From the NCBI GenBank assembly GCA_040776985.1, contig JAXGZL010000003.1, forward strand, positions 62,001 to 126,000: DNA of 64,000 nt. The letters run 5' to 3'. Below the pieces are notes generated by a model that did not search any database, had not been told where the DNA came from, and saw only the letters and a list, made by a program, of their open reading frames with translations. A program made the position numbers and the translations under genes. This document shows positions 42,073 through 54,043 of this stretch, piece after piece. Numbering within the stretch: position 1 is the first letter of the stretch; each line of letters starts with the position of its first letter. This DNA is from UBA6115 sp040776985 (GTDB taxonomy: Bacteria; Bacillota; Clostridia; Christensenellales; Aristaeellaceae).

Positions 42073-42098
42073 GCGGGGAAAGGCATGCCTTTCCCCGC
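42073..42098 (+). other. Perfect hairpin between binding protein and permease genes
   Basis: GCGGGGAAAGGCA / TGCCTTTCCCCGC, 13 bp each side and no loop bases beyond the turn. There is no poly-T, so it more likely slows 3' decay or partly terminates. Confidence 0.55.
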
Positions 42099-42149
42099 TG
42101 AGATTTGCGGACAAAACCCGAATATTACAATGAATGGGGGGAATGCCCT

Positions 42150-43028
42150 GTGGAGAGAACGCTGATCAACCATGACAGAAAGGCTCACCTGCGGAAAGCG
42201 GCGCCCTATATCCTGATTTTACCGGCGCTGGCGTTTATCCTGGTGTTCAAGATTTATCCGATTGTGTCAGTGATGGTCACCTCCTTCATCAGAAGAGGGC
42301 AGTTTTCCTTCAGAACCTATGAGATTCTTTTCTGCGACCGGGTTTTCTGGAACTCGGTGGGGACCACCCTGCTGATGAACGCGGTGATGATTCCGCTGCA
42401 GATCGTGATCTCCCTTATTCTGGCGCTGCTGATCAACAACAACATGAAGGGCATTGGCGTTTTCCGCAGCATTTATTATCTTCCGGTGACCATGGCAATC
42501 TCTGTTGCCTCGGTCACCTGGGGGCTGATGATGAATGTGAACAACGGGATCTTCAACAGCCTCCTGTCCCTGATCGGGGTGCCGAAACAGGGCTTTTTCA
42601 CCGATCCCAACCAGGCCTTGTGGTGCATTGTTCTGATGGCCTCCTGGAAAGGCTGTGGATACTGGATGATGTATCTGCTGGCGGGCCTGAAGGCGGTGGA
42701 CAACTCCATCTACGAATCCGCCAAGATGGACGGCGCAGGGTATTTCACGGTGCTGTTCAAGATTACCCTTCCTCTTATTAAGCCGGCCATGCTGTTTGTG
42801 CTGGTGGCAAACACCTGCGCCAACATGCTGCTGTTTGCCCCTTCCAAGCTGATCACCGAGGGAGGGCCGCAGAACAGCACCAACGTGCTGATGTATGAGG
42901 TTTATAAGTCAGCGTTCCGTAACGGCAACATGTCCCGCGCCGGGGCAATCACCGCCATTCTGCTGGTGCTGATTGTGACCATGGTGTTCTTCCAGTTCCG
43001 CCTGATGAACCGCGGAGAGGAGGAGTAA
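42150..43028 (+). CDS. ABC sugar permease, MalF/UgpA type
   Basis: 292 residues from GTG 42150, eight bases after GGGGGGA. Six membrane helices and the EAA loop (YESAKMDGAGYFTVLFKITLP) that contacts the ATPase. Upstream ATG 42105 would add 15 residues of non-hydrophobic sequence and is less likely. It pairs with the next permease. Confidence 0.85.
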   Translation: MERTLINHDRKAHLRKAAPYILILPALAFILVFKIYPIVSVMVTSFIRRGQFSFRTYEILFCDRVFWNSVGTTLLMNAVMIPLQIVISLILALLINNNMKGIGVFRSIYYLPVTMAISVASVTWGLMMNVNNGIFNSLLSLIGVPKQGFFTDPNQALWCIVLMASWKGCGYWMMYLLAGLKAVDNSIYESAKMDGAGYFTVLFKITLPLIKPAMLFVLVANTCANMLLFAPSKLITEGGPQNSTNVLMYEVYKSAFRNGNMSRAGAITAILLVLIVTMVFFQFRLMNRGEEE

Positions 43029-43031
43029 GCC

Positions 43032-43880
43032 ATGAAAACAAGACAGAAGCGCGCCTTTGCCGTGACCGCCCTATACATCACCCTGCTGATTATCGCGGTG
43101 ATCGCCTTGTTTCCGATGGTTTACGTGATCCTGGCTTCCTTCCGCACGGATGCGGAGATCTTTACCTACGCGCTGCCCTTTTCCAAGCACACCATCATCC
43201 CTGTGGAATGGACGATGGAAAACTATGCGGTGATCTTTGACAAGTTTGATTTTGCGACGCCGCTGACCAATACCTTTATCGTGGTGGGCGTTTTGGTGCC
43301 CATCAACCTGCTGATCTCCTCCCTGGCAGGCTATGCCTTTGCGTTCTTCAAGTTCAGGGGGAAGCAGCTGTTGTTCTCCATTTTCATCATCTCCTTTATG
43401 GTGCCGATTGACTCCATCGCGCTGCCGCTGTATTCGTTCGTGGCATCCATGGGCTTGGTGGACTCCTATTGGGCTCTGATTCTGCCCAGTGTGTCCAGCG
43501 GACTGGCCATGTTTTTGTTCACCCAGTTCTTCCGCGGCGTGCCTGCCAGCATCCTGGAAGCCGGCAGAATTGACGGGGCGAATCTGATGCAGGTTTTCCT
43601 TAAGATTGTGCTACCGCTGTCAGTGCCGGTTGTGATTACGGCGGGCCTGATGATCTTTGTGACGGAGTGGAACAACTATTTCTGGCCGCTGCTGGTCACC
43701 CGGTCGCCTTCTGTCCGCACCATCCAGGTGGCGTTGGCCTATTTCAAGGACGAGCATGAAACCTTCTGGAGTTACATCTACGCGGCGGCTTCCATCTCAG
43801 CCATTGTGCCGGTTTTGCTTTTCCTGCCGCTTCAAAAGTACTTTGTTCAGGGCGTCACATCCAGCGGCATCAAGGGCTAA
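43032..43880 (+). CDS. ABC sugar permease, MalG/UgpE type
   Basis: 282 residues, six membrane helices, EAA motif EAGRIDGANLMQVFLKIVLP, and the C-terminal FVQGVTSSGIKG that is typical of MalG-like subunits. It starts 3 bp after the first permease stop. No ATPase gene is present, so a shared MsmK-type ATPase elsewhere is expected. Confidence 0.88.
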   Translation: MKTRQKRAFAVTALYITLLIIAVIALFPMVYVILASFRTDAEIFTYALPFSKHTIIPVEWTMENYAVIFDKFDFATPLTNTFIVVGVLVPINLLISSLAGYAFAFFKFRGKQLLFSIFIISFMVPIDSIALPLYSFVASMGLVDSYWALILPSVSSGLAMFLFTQFFRGVPASILEAGRIDGANLMQVFLKIVLPLSVPVVITAGLMIFVTEWNNYFWPLLVTRSPSVRTIQVALAYFKDEHETFWSYIYAAASISAIVPVLLFLPLQKYFVQGVTSSGIKG

Positions 43881-43906
43881 TCACGATAAACCAATGAAGC
43901 ACCCTT

Positions 43907-43934
43907 TAAAAAGCTCTGTTTTTCAGGGCTTTTC
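43907..43934 (+). terminator. Terminator after the ABC permease genes
   Basis: AAAAGC-CTG / CAG-GCTTTT stem with one mismatch and a T-rich loop, just ahead of the rRNA promoter. Confidence 0.55.
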
Positions 43935-43983
43935 TCTTGTTTTGAGCCTTTCATGCTGCGGCAAAATAAAGTTCAAAAATCAT

Positions 43984-44012
43984 TTGACAAGGATGTGAGG
44001 CTATGTTATATT
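43984..44012 (+). promoter_or_regulatory. Promoter of the rRNA operon
   Basis: Perfect TTGACA (43984-43989), 17 bp, TATATT (44007-44012) with TGT before it. It lies about 165 bp before 16S. Confidence 0.75.
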
Positions 44013-44040
44013 CATCGGGCACCCCAAACGGGGCTGCGGG

Positions 44041-44058
44041 GACCTTGAAAACGATACA
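44041..44058 (+). promoter_or_regulatory. boxA-like antitermination site in the rRNA leader
   Basis: GACCTTGAAAACGATACA resembles the CCTTGAAAAC motif seen in Firmicute rRNA leaders. Its near twin lies in the 16S-23S spacer. Nus-factor binding is inferred. Confidence 0.4.
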
Positions 44059-44175
44059 GAGACGAGAAGCGAAGAAACGACAGTTGATTCTTTGAGCGAA
44101 TTAGCGGGGAAGCGGAGCTGGAAGGACGAAGCAGAGATGCGGAGTTTGGAAGGTGAAGTGGACCTGTTAAGGATT

Positions 44176-45703
<1,528 letters not shown>

Positions 45704-45917
45704 GGGAGCAATGGTAGGCAGGAATGCCAACCATGAATTCCAGGTCGATCGGTCGGGCTGAAAGGCCAGGCTGAAAGAAACAGAGCCTGCAGGCGCGAGC
45801 CACAGGCAGGCAGCAGGAAGAGACGCCTGTTGCGAAACGAAGGACAACTGTCCCGCTTCTCCATCTGTATCGTCTTCAGGGTCCCTTTGGATTCTGAAAC
45901 AGCCTGAGAGGCTGTGC

Positions 45918-45935
45918 GCACCTTGACAACCGCAC
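45918..45935 (+). promoter_or_regulatory. boxA-like site in the 16S-23S spacer
   Basis: GCACCTTGACAACCGCAC, close to the CCTTGAAAAC motif usually found here. The spacer 45703-46118 holds no tRNA gene and no other recognisable feature apart from likely RNase III processing stems. Confidence 0.4.
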
Positions 45936-46118
45936 AACGGAAGAACGAGAGAAGACCTTAAAGAAAAGAAGGTTTTAAAGGCCAGTTGCGTGATGTGGAG
46001 ACACATTGCAAAACGCATCGAGAGATGCAAAAGATAATTGGTCTCAGGATAAAGCAGCAGAGCATGTATCGCTACATGGGAAACTCTGCTGCGAGATGTG
46101 AGAGATCACATCAAAAGA

Positions 46119-49032
<2,914 letters not shown>

Positions 49033-49227
49033 CAGGAGACCAATGGAGAATGGCTAAAAGACTCTCGTTTAGAAGTTGTGCGGTTGTCAGGGGGCGAAGG
49101 CGAGCGCCCGCAGAAGCGGGAAGAAGCGAGCCGAAAGCCCAATGAGGCAGGGAGCTTTCGATGAGCGAAAGCGAAGAAGAAAGAGCCCATGCCGAATTGA
49201 GGGAAGTAAAGTCCCACCTGAACAACT

Positions 49228-49344
49228 ACCGGTGGCAAAGGCGAAGGGGCCCCACCTGTTCTCATCCCGAACACAGAAGTTAAGCCCTTCAGCGCCGATG
49301 GTACTTGGCTGGAAACGGCCCGGAAGAGTAGGTCGCCGCCGGTT
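49228..49344 (+). rRNA. 5S ribosomal RNA
   Basis: About 117 nt: the ends ACCGGTGGC and GCCGCCGGT pair; the interior has CACCTGTTCTCATCCCGAAC, GTTAAGCCCTTCAGCG and GAGTAGGTCGCCGCC. Last gene of the rRNA operon. Confidence 0.93.
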
Positions 49345-49352
49345 CCCAAAAG

Positions 49353-49381
49353 AGACACCTTGTGAAAGCAGGGTGTCTTTT
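49353..49381 (+). terminator. Terminator after 5S
   Basis: AGACACC / GGTGTCT with TTTT following. Confidence 0.75.
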
Positions 49382-49398
49382 CAGTTTGCGCTGATTCA

Positions 49399-49453
49399 TC
49401 AGCGCCTTGGACCTTGGCTGGAAACGGCCCGGAAGAGTAGGTCGCCGCCGGTT
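49399..49453 (+). pseudogene. Duplicated 3' half of 5S rRNA
   Basis: From TCAGCGCC onward it repeats 49289-49343: CTTGGCTGGAAACGGCCCGG and GTAGGTCGCCGCCGGTT are identical. The 5' half is missing, so it cannot fold as 5S. It is followed by a second terminator with the same stem sequence. A tandem duplication of about 110 bp explains both. Confidence 0.8.
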
Positions 49454-49461
49454 ACCAAGAG

Positions 49462-49493
49462 AAGACACCCAACACAAACGGGTGTCTTTTTCG
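49462..49493 (+). terminator. Second rRNA operon terminator (duplicate)
   Basis: AGACACCC / GGGTGTCT with TTTTT, the counterpart of 49353-49381. Confidence 0.8.
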
Positions 49494-49586
49494 TGTTGCT
49501 ATTTAATGTCGCTTAATTTCTTGTTCACGGCAGGATGATTGGTTACAATCCATCTATTAATACTTTGAAGGGAGCGAACAGCAGGG

Positions 49587-50819
49587 ATGGAAACGCTCAG
49601 CCTGAAGGAAGCCCGCGCCATCGCCACCATAGCCAGTAGGCTGGACAGGAAACCGGGGCGGCGCAAAGTAACCGCGCTTCACCTGATGGACACCATCAAA
49701 CACCTGGGCATGGTGCAGTTGGACACCATCAGCGTGGTAACCAGGGCCCATGAAACGGCCCTGTTCAGCCGCCTGGGCCCCTATGGCCTGGAACTGTGGC
49801 AGGAGCTGTTTTCAGACAGAATGATAACTGAATACCTGGCCCATGCTGCGGCCATTGTGCCAGCGGAAGACATTTTTCTGATGCGGGAGATGATGCGGCG
49901 GATAAGGGAGCGGGCAGACAGATGGGTTGATGACCCGCAGCTGAGTGAACTGGCGCAATTTGTGCTGGAGCGCATTGAAGCAGAAGGCCCGCTGACCTCG
50001 CGGGATTTTGACAACCCGCCGCCTGAAAAACAGGGAGCCTGGGCCAGCTGGTATGGCCCGAAGAAGGAACGGCGGGTATTGGCAGACTCGTGGGCAGGAG
50101 GGGAACTGCTGATTGCAAGGCGGGACCCCAGCTTCACCAGGTGGTATGACCTGGCCCACCGAATCTATGACATGGGGCATTTGGAGGAGGAACCGGCAGA
50201 GGATCTGTTGGAGCAGCTGGCGCTGCGCTCCTTGAGGGCCCTTGGCATAACGAATGCCAACTGGCTGTGCGACTACTACCGGACCGGGGGCAGGCGCTAT
50301 ATCAGCCACAGCCAGGCCCAGCAGATGCTGCGGGAGCTGAGCAAGCAGGGGGACTGTGTCCCGGTGTCTGTTCAGGGGGTGACGGGCCCGCTGTATCTGT
50401 ACCGGGAATACCAGGAAGCCCTTGATGGGCTGCGGACAGGCAGGGGATGGCCCAGCCATACCACCTTTCTGTCCCCCTTTGATAACCTGATATTCAACCG
50501 CCGCCGGATGCGGGAGCTGTTCTTGATGGACTATACCATTGAGATTTATACCCCGTCCCATCAGCGGACATACGGCTATTACACCATGCCCATTCTCCAC
50601 AAGGGGGAGCTGATTGGACGCATTGACCCAGTCCTGAACCGGAAAACCAGGCAGCTGACCATCCGTCAGGTGACCATGGAGGCAGGTGTAAAGCCCGGAA
50701 AAGCCCTGAACCAGGCTCTGACTGGCGCCTTTGATTCCTTTGCGCAGTTTATTGGAGCAGAGCAGTGGCAGATAGAGAATAGCGGCCCGACAGAATGGGA
50801 TTATTTGACCAAGCTGTAA
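49587..50819 (+). CDS. YcaQ-like winged-helix DNA glycosylase family protein
   Basis: 410 residues. Q44-L45-D46 in GMVQLDTISVVTRAHETALFS matches the QxD catalytic motif of the YcaQ/AlkX (HTH_42) family, some members of which unhook DNA interstrand crosslinks. Tandem winged-helix pattern, FLSPFDNLIFNRRRMRELF near 290-310, and YTMPILHKGELIGRIDP are further family marks. It is placed right behind the rRNA operon and ahead of DUF951. Activity on alkylated bases is likely but not proved by sequence. Confidence 0.8.
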   Translation: METLSLKEARAIATIASRLDRKPGRRKVTALHLMDTIKHLGMVQLDTISVVTRAHETALFSRLGPYGLELWQELFSDRMITEYLAHAAAIVPAEDIFLMREMMRRIRERADRWVDDPQLSELAQFVLERIEAEGPLTSRDFDNPPPEKQGAWASWYGPKKERRVLADSWAGGELLIARRDPSFTRWYDLAHRIYDMGHLEEEPAEDLLEQLALRSLRALGITNANWLCDYYRTGGRRYISHSQAQQMLRELSKQGDCVPVSVQGVTGPLYLYREYQEALDGLRTGRGWPSHTTFLSPFDNLIFNRRRMRELFLMDYTIEIYTPSHQRTYGYYTMPILHKGELIGRIDPVLNRKTRQLTIRQVTMEAGVKPGKALNQALTGAFDSFAQFIGAEQWQIENSGPTEWDYLTKL

Positions 50820-50856
50820 AGAAACGCGGTTTTATAACAGGAAGAACCAACTTTTC

Positions 50857-50885
50857 TTGTATCTGTGCTGGCTTTGGACTATAAT
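50857..50885 (+). promoter_or_regulatory. Promoter of the DUF951-lepB operon
   Basis: TTGTAT (50857-50862), 17 bp, perfect TATAAT (50880-50885). Confidence 0.55.
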
Positions 50886-50902
50886 ATCCCGGTGAGGTGA
50901 GG

Positions 50903-51163
50903 ATGGTGTCTGAAGAGATCAGGATGCATGACGTGGTGGAGATGCGCAAGAAGCATCCCTGCGGCTCATTCATCTGGACAGTGACCCGCATTGGGGCAGA
51001 CATCAAGATGAAGTGCGATGGCTGCGGCCGGGTGGTGATGCTGGACCGGCACGAGTTTCTGCGCCGGCGCAAAAAAGTGCTGACACCGGGGCCTGTGGCG
51101 CCTGAAATCACCTTAGGGCTTATGAAGGAGAATGAGGATGACGGATCAGAACATGAAGAATGA
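50903..51163 (+). CDS. DUF951 family protein
   Basis: 86 residues from ATG 50903. HDVVEMRKKHPCGSFIWTV ... DIKMKCDGCGRVVMLDR is the DUF951 pattern, with a CxxC that may bind metal. Small beta-barrel-like proteins of unknown function, widespread in Firmicutes. Its last 26 bp overlap lepB, implying coupling. Confidence 0.85.
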   Translation: MVSEEIRMHDVVEMRKKHPCGSFIWTVTRIGADIKMKCDGCGRVVMLDRHEFLRRRKKVLTPGPVAPEITLGLMKENEDDGSEHEE

Positions 51164-51851
51164 AGCCAAGGAAGCAGTCGAAAAGGCTGAACAGGTGATT
51201 GACAGCCAGGACGCCAAGGAACAGGACGAGGCTGTGGAAATAGACCCCAAAACCGGCAAGAAAAAGAAAGAAAAAAAGAAGAAGACCGTGGGACAGGAAA
51301 TACTGAGCTGGGTGGGCACCCTGCTGCTGGCGGTGATCATCGCCATGGCCATTCGCGCCCTGCTGTTTGAGCCCATCAAGGTGGATGGAGAGAGCATGAT
51401 CAACACCCTGCAAAACGGTGAGATCGTGCTGGTGACCAAGCCGGATGTGCTGCTGAACAAGCTGAAGCGGGGCGATGTGGTGATCTGCCGCTTCCCCAAC
51501 CGCAACAAGTCCACCAACTTCAGGCTGGGGGCGCCCCTTGATGTGGCCTTTGTCGGGCATGAGCTGTTTGTGAAGCGCCTGGTGGCGCTGCCGGGCGACA
51601 GCGTGGCGAGTTTGGACGGCAAGCTGTATGTGAATGATGCCCTGGTGGATGAGAGCTATGTGGATTATCCCAGCCGCGGGGATTACCCCCGCCAGGTGCT
51701 GGGGGAGGATGAGTACATGGTGATGGGGGATAACCGCGCTTCCAGCCATGACAGCCGCTCACGGGATGTGGGCCCCATCAGCCGGGACATGATTGTGGGG
51801 CACGCCGCCTATGTGCTGTTTCCCCTGAACCGGATCAGGAGCATTCGCTGA
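51138..51851 (+). CDS. lepB: Signal peptidase I
   Basis: 237 residues from ATG 51138, eight bases after GAAGGAG. An acidic then Lys-rich N-terminus (KKKKEKKKKT at 41-50) precedes one membrane helix (about 55-73). The catalytic Ser is S86 in VDGESM and the general base K146 in KRLVALPGDS. Box E is GDNRASSHDSR. It removes signal peptides at the outer membrane face. The stop is followed 20 bp later by a truncated copy. Confidence 0.93.
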   Translation: MTDQNMKNEAKEAVEKAEQVIDSQDAKEQDEAVEIDPKTGKKKKEKKKKTVGQEILSWVGTLLLAVIIAMAIRALLFEPIKVDGESMINTLQNGEIVLVTKPDVLLNKLKRGDVVICRFPNRNKSTNFRLGAPLDVAFVGHELFVKRLVALPGDSVASLDGKLYVNDALVDESYVDYPSRGDYPRQVLGEDEYMVMGDNRASSHDSRSRDVGPISRDMIVGHAAYVLFPLNRIRSIR

Positions 51852-51871
51852 TCAGATGGCAAAACAAGAAA

Positions 51872-52141
51872 ATGGCAGGAGGAGGCGACAGCGTCGCGGT
51901 GGATTCAGGCAAACTCTATGTCAATGATGCCCTGGTGGAAGAAGCCTATGTGGATTACCCCGGCTGGTCGGACTATGCTCGCCGGGTGCTGGGGGAGAAC
52001 GAATACATGGTGATGGGGGACAACCGGGCGGCCAGCCATGACAGCCGCTCTTGGGATGTAGGCCCCATCACGCGGGAGATGATCGTGGGGCATGTCTCCC
52101 TGGTGGTTTATCCCTTCGATAAAATCAGAACCATCAACTAA
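51872..52141 (+). pseudogene. Truncated signal peptidase I duplicate without active site
   Basis: 89 residues that align only with the last third of the preceding lepB: GKLYVNDALVEEAYVDYP and GDNRAASHDSRSWDVG match closely. The membrane helix, catalytic Ser and Lys are absent. The first codons (ATGGCAGGAGGAGGCGACAG) correspond to the GDS region of lepB. The frame is intact with conserved box E, so it is either a recent remnant or a small protein still made. No clear ribosome site. Confidence 0.75.
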
Positions 52142-52164
52142 CAGGCATTGCAAACGCAATTTTA

Positions 52165-52186
52165 AAGCGCCCCGGAGGGGGCGCTT
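52165..52186 (+). terminator. Hairpin between lepB fragment and MATE gene
   Basis: AAGCGCCCC / GGGGCGCTT around GGAG. There is no T-run after it, so termination would be weak. Confidence 0.4.
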
Positions 52187-52214
52187 CACCTATCAGGACA
52201 GTCAGGAGGAAGCA

Positions 52215-53630
52215 TTGAAGGCTTGGGTTCAAAGGCTGATCAGGCGCATGTGGGCAGTTCCGGGGATATCCGGAGAGGAACTTCGCAGCCTTTATCAGGA
52301 GGCGATCCGGATTGCCTGGCCTGCCGCGCTGGAAGGGCTGCTGATCAGCGTGATCAGCGCTGTGGACACCATGATGGTGGGGGCCATCAGCCCGGCTGCC
52401 ATTGCCGCGGTGGGGCTCACCGCCCAGCCCCGCATGATCCTGCTGGTTTTGACCCAGGGGCTTAACATCGGCACCACTGCCCTGGTAGCCAGGCGGAAGG
52501 GGGCGGGCAATGAGAAGGGCGTTATCGCCTGCCTGAACCAGTCCCTGTACATCAGCGCCTTGGTGGGGGTGATGATCACGGTGGCCGGCTTTTTTCTGGC
52601 GGAGCCATTCATGCGCTTTGCCGGGGCCAATGAGGAAACCCTGGGCCTTGCCACCAACTATTTCAAGATCATCTCCCTGGGCTTTGTGCCCACCAGCATC
52701 CACCTGTGCATCTGCGCCGCCTTCAGGGGGCTGGGGAAAACCCGGGTGACCATGTTCACCCATCTGCTGGCCAACCTGACCAACCTCCTTTTCAACTTCC
52801 TGCTGATTGCTGGCCGGCTGGGCTTCCCAAGGCTGGAGGTCAACGGCGCTGCCATCGCCACGGTGCTGGGCAGCCTGGCTGGCGCGCTGCTGTCCCTCCA
52901 TTTTGCCAGGAACCCGGACATGGGATTTGCTTACCGGCTGAGGCGCCCGAAGTTTGACCGTGACACCCTGTCCGGGCTGATCCGGGTGGGGGGATCCTCG
53001 GTGATGGAGGCCAGTTTTCTGCGGATCGGCTTTCTGCTGATCACCAAGATCATCGCCAGCCTGGGCACCCTGTCCCTGGCCGCCTATCAGATCGTCAGCC
53101 AGGTAAGCGCCCTGTCCTTCACCCTGGGGGACGGCATCGCCTCCGCGGGAATCGCCATTGTGGGGATGAGCCTGGGGGCAGGCAACAAAGCCCGGGCTAA
53201 ACAGGCGGTTTATGTGGCCAGGCGGATCTCTGTGATGGTGTCCCTGGCGCTGATGGCGGTGATTATTGTTCTGCGGCGCGGGCTGGCTTCCCTGTTTACG
53301 GCGGACCAGGCGGTGATTGCCGCCGCTTCCACCGGGTTTTTGATTGCCGCTGTCTCCATCCTGCCGCAAAACGGACGGGTGGTGTATTCCGGCTGCCTGC
53401 GGGGGGCGGGGGATGTGCGCTATGTGGCGCTAACCTCCCTTGTCAGCGTGGCCATCCTGCGCCCGCTGCTGACCTGGCTGTTCTGCTTCCCGCTGGATAG
53501 CCTCCTGCCGCAGCTTCACATGAGCGCGACCGGCCCCTGGCTGGCCTTCCTGCTGGATGCGCTGCTGAGGAACTATCTGCTGGCCAGACGGGTGAAGGGG
53601 GAGGCCTGGACGCAGGTGCGGCTGCAATAA
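52215..53630 (+). CDS. MATE family efflux transporter
   Basis: 471 residues from TTG 52215, four bases after AGGAGGA. Longer in-frame starts run into lepB fragment and non-hydrophobic sequence. Twelve helices in two halves; the first has ISVISAVDTMMVGAISPAAIAAVGLTAQP and the second GGSSVMEASFLRIGFLLITKI, the internal duplication of MATE proteins. It exports drugs or metabolites with Na+ or H+; substrate unknown. A terminator follows that overlaps the next promoter. Confidence 0.88.
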   Translation: MKAWVQRLIRRMWAVPGISGEELRSLYQEAIRIAWPAALEGLLISVISAVDTMMVGAISPAAIAAVGLTAQPRMILLVLTQGLNIGTTALVARRKGAGNEKGVIACLNQSLYISALVGVMITVAGFFLAEPFMRFAGANEETLGLATNYFKIISLGFVPTSIHLCICAAFRGLGKTRVTMFTHLLANLTNLLFNFLLIAGRLGFPRLEVNGAAIATVLGSLAGALLSLHFARNPDMGFAYRLRRPKFDRDTLSGLIRVGGSSVMEASFLRIGFLLITKIIASLGTLSLAAYQIVSQVSALSFTLGDGIASAGIAIVGMSLGAGNKARAKQAVYVARRISVMVSLALMAVIIVLRRGLASLFTADQAVIAAASTGFLIAAVSILPQNGRVVYSGCLRGAGDVRYVALTSLVSVAILRPLLTWLFCFPLDSLLPQLHMSATGPWLAFLLDALLRNYLLARRVKGEAWTQVRLQ

Positions 53631-53705
53631 TGTTCCGGAACTGGTTTTTTGATGTTTTTTTATTCATCGCATGTCCATATTGGGCGGACTTGGAGCAATA
53701 AGGGC

Positions 53706-53731
53706 AAAGGGCGGATTGACGCCCTTTTTTT
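53706..53731 (+). terminator. Terminator of the MATE gene
   Basis: AAAGGGCG / CGCCCTTT around GATTGA, then a T-run. Its loop and descending arm hold the -35 of the next promoter. Confidence 0.75.
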
Positions 53732-53744
53732 CTCGTGATAGGAT
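53716..53744 (+). promoter_or_regulatory. Promoter of the T-box/cstA unit
   Basis: TTGACG (53716-53721), 17 bp, TAGGAT (53739-53744) with TGA before it (extended -10). Start of transcription about 53751. Confidence 0.65.
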
Positions 53745-53750
53745 CCCTGC

Positions 53751-54013
53751 ATATCCAATGCTGTGACGGGAGAACGGCAAGAGGAGCAGGGTCAAGAGAG
53801 CTGCCGGTGGGTGCGAGGCAGTCCCTGAAGTCTTGGCCGACTGGTCCCCGAGCAGGCCGCCCAAAGGCAGCGATGCCCAGTAGACCGGCCCGCCTCATCC
53901 CCGATAAAGGATGCCCGGGCTGGATGGCCTGGAGCAAAGAGGACTTCCTGGAAGTCAAGCAGAGTAGTACCGCGGGATAACCCGTCTCTGGCAGTGATGC
54001 CGGAGACTTTTTT
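53751..54013 (+). ncRNA. T-box leader upstream of cstA
   Basis: A tRNA-sensing leader of about 260 nt. Stem I shows the AGAGAG bulge and GGTGGGTGCGAGGC apical motif (53795-53819). The T-box is AGAGTAGTACCGCGG (53961-53975), followed by the terminator stem GTCTCTGGC/GCCGGAGAC and T-run. The usual T-box reads TGGT where this has TAGT. The specifier lies near 53839-53845 (GACTGGT): CTG (Leu) or TGG (Trp) are the candidates; the choice is not settled. Uncharged tRNA should switch cstA on. Confidence 0.85.
53984..54013 (+). terminator. Attenuator terminator of the T-box leader
   Basis: GTCTCTGGC (53984-53992) pairs with GCCGGAGAC (53999-54007), then TTTTTT. Confidence 0.85.
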
Positions 54014-54043
54014 ATATAGAAGTTTGTAGCAGGAGGAATGTGT

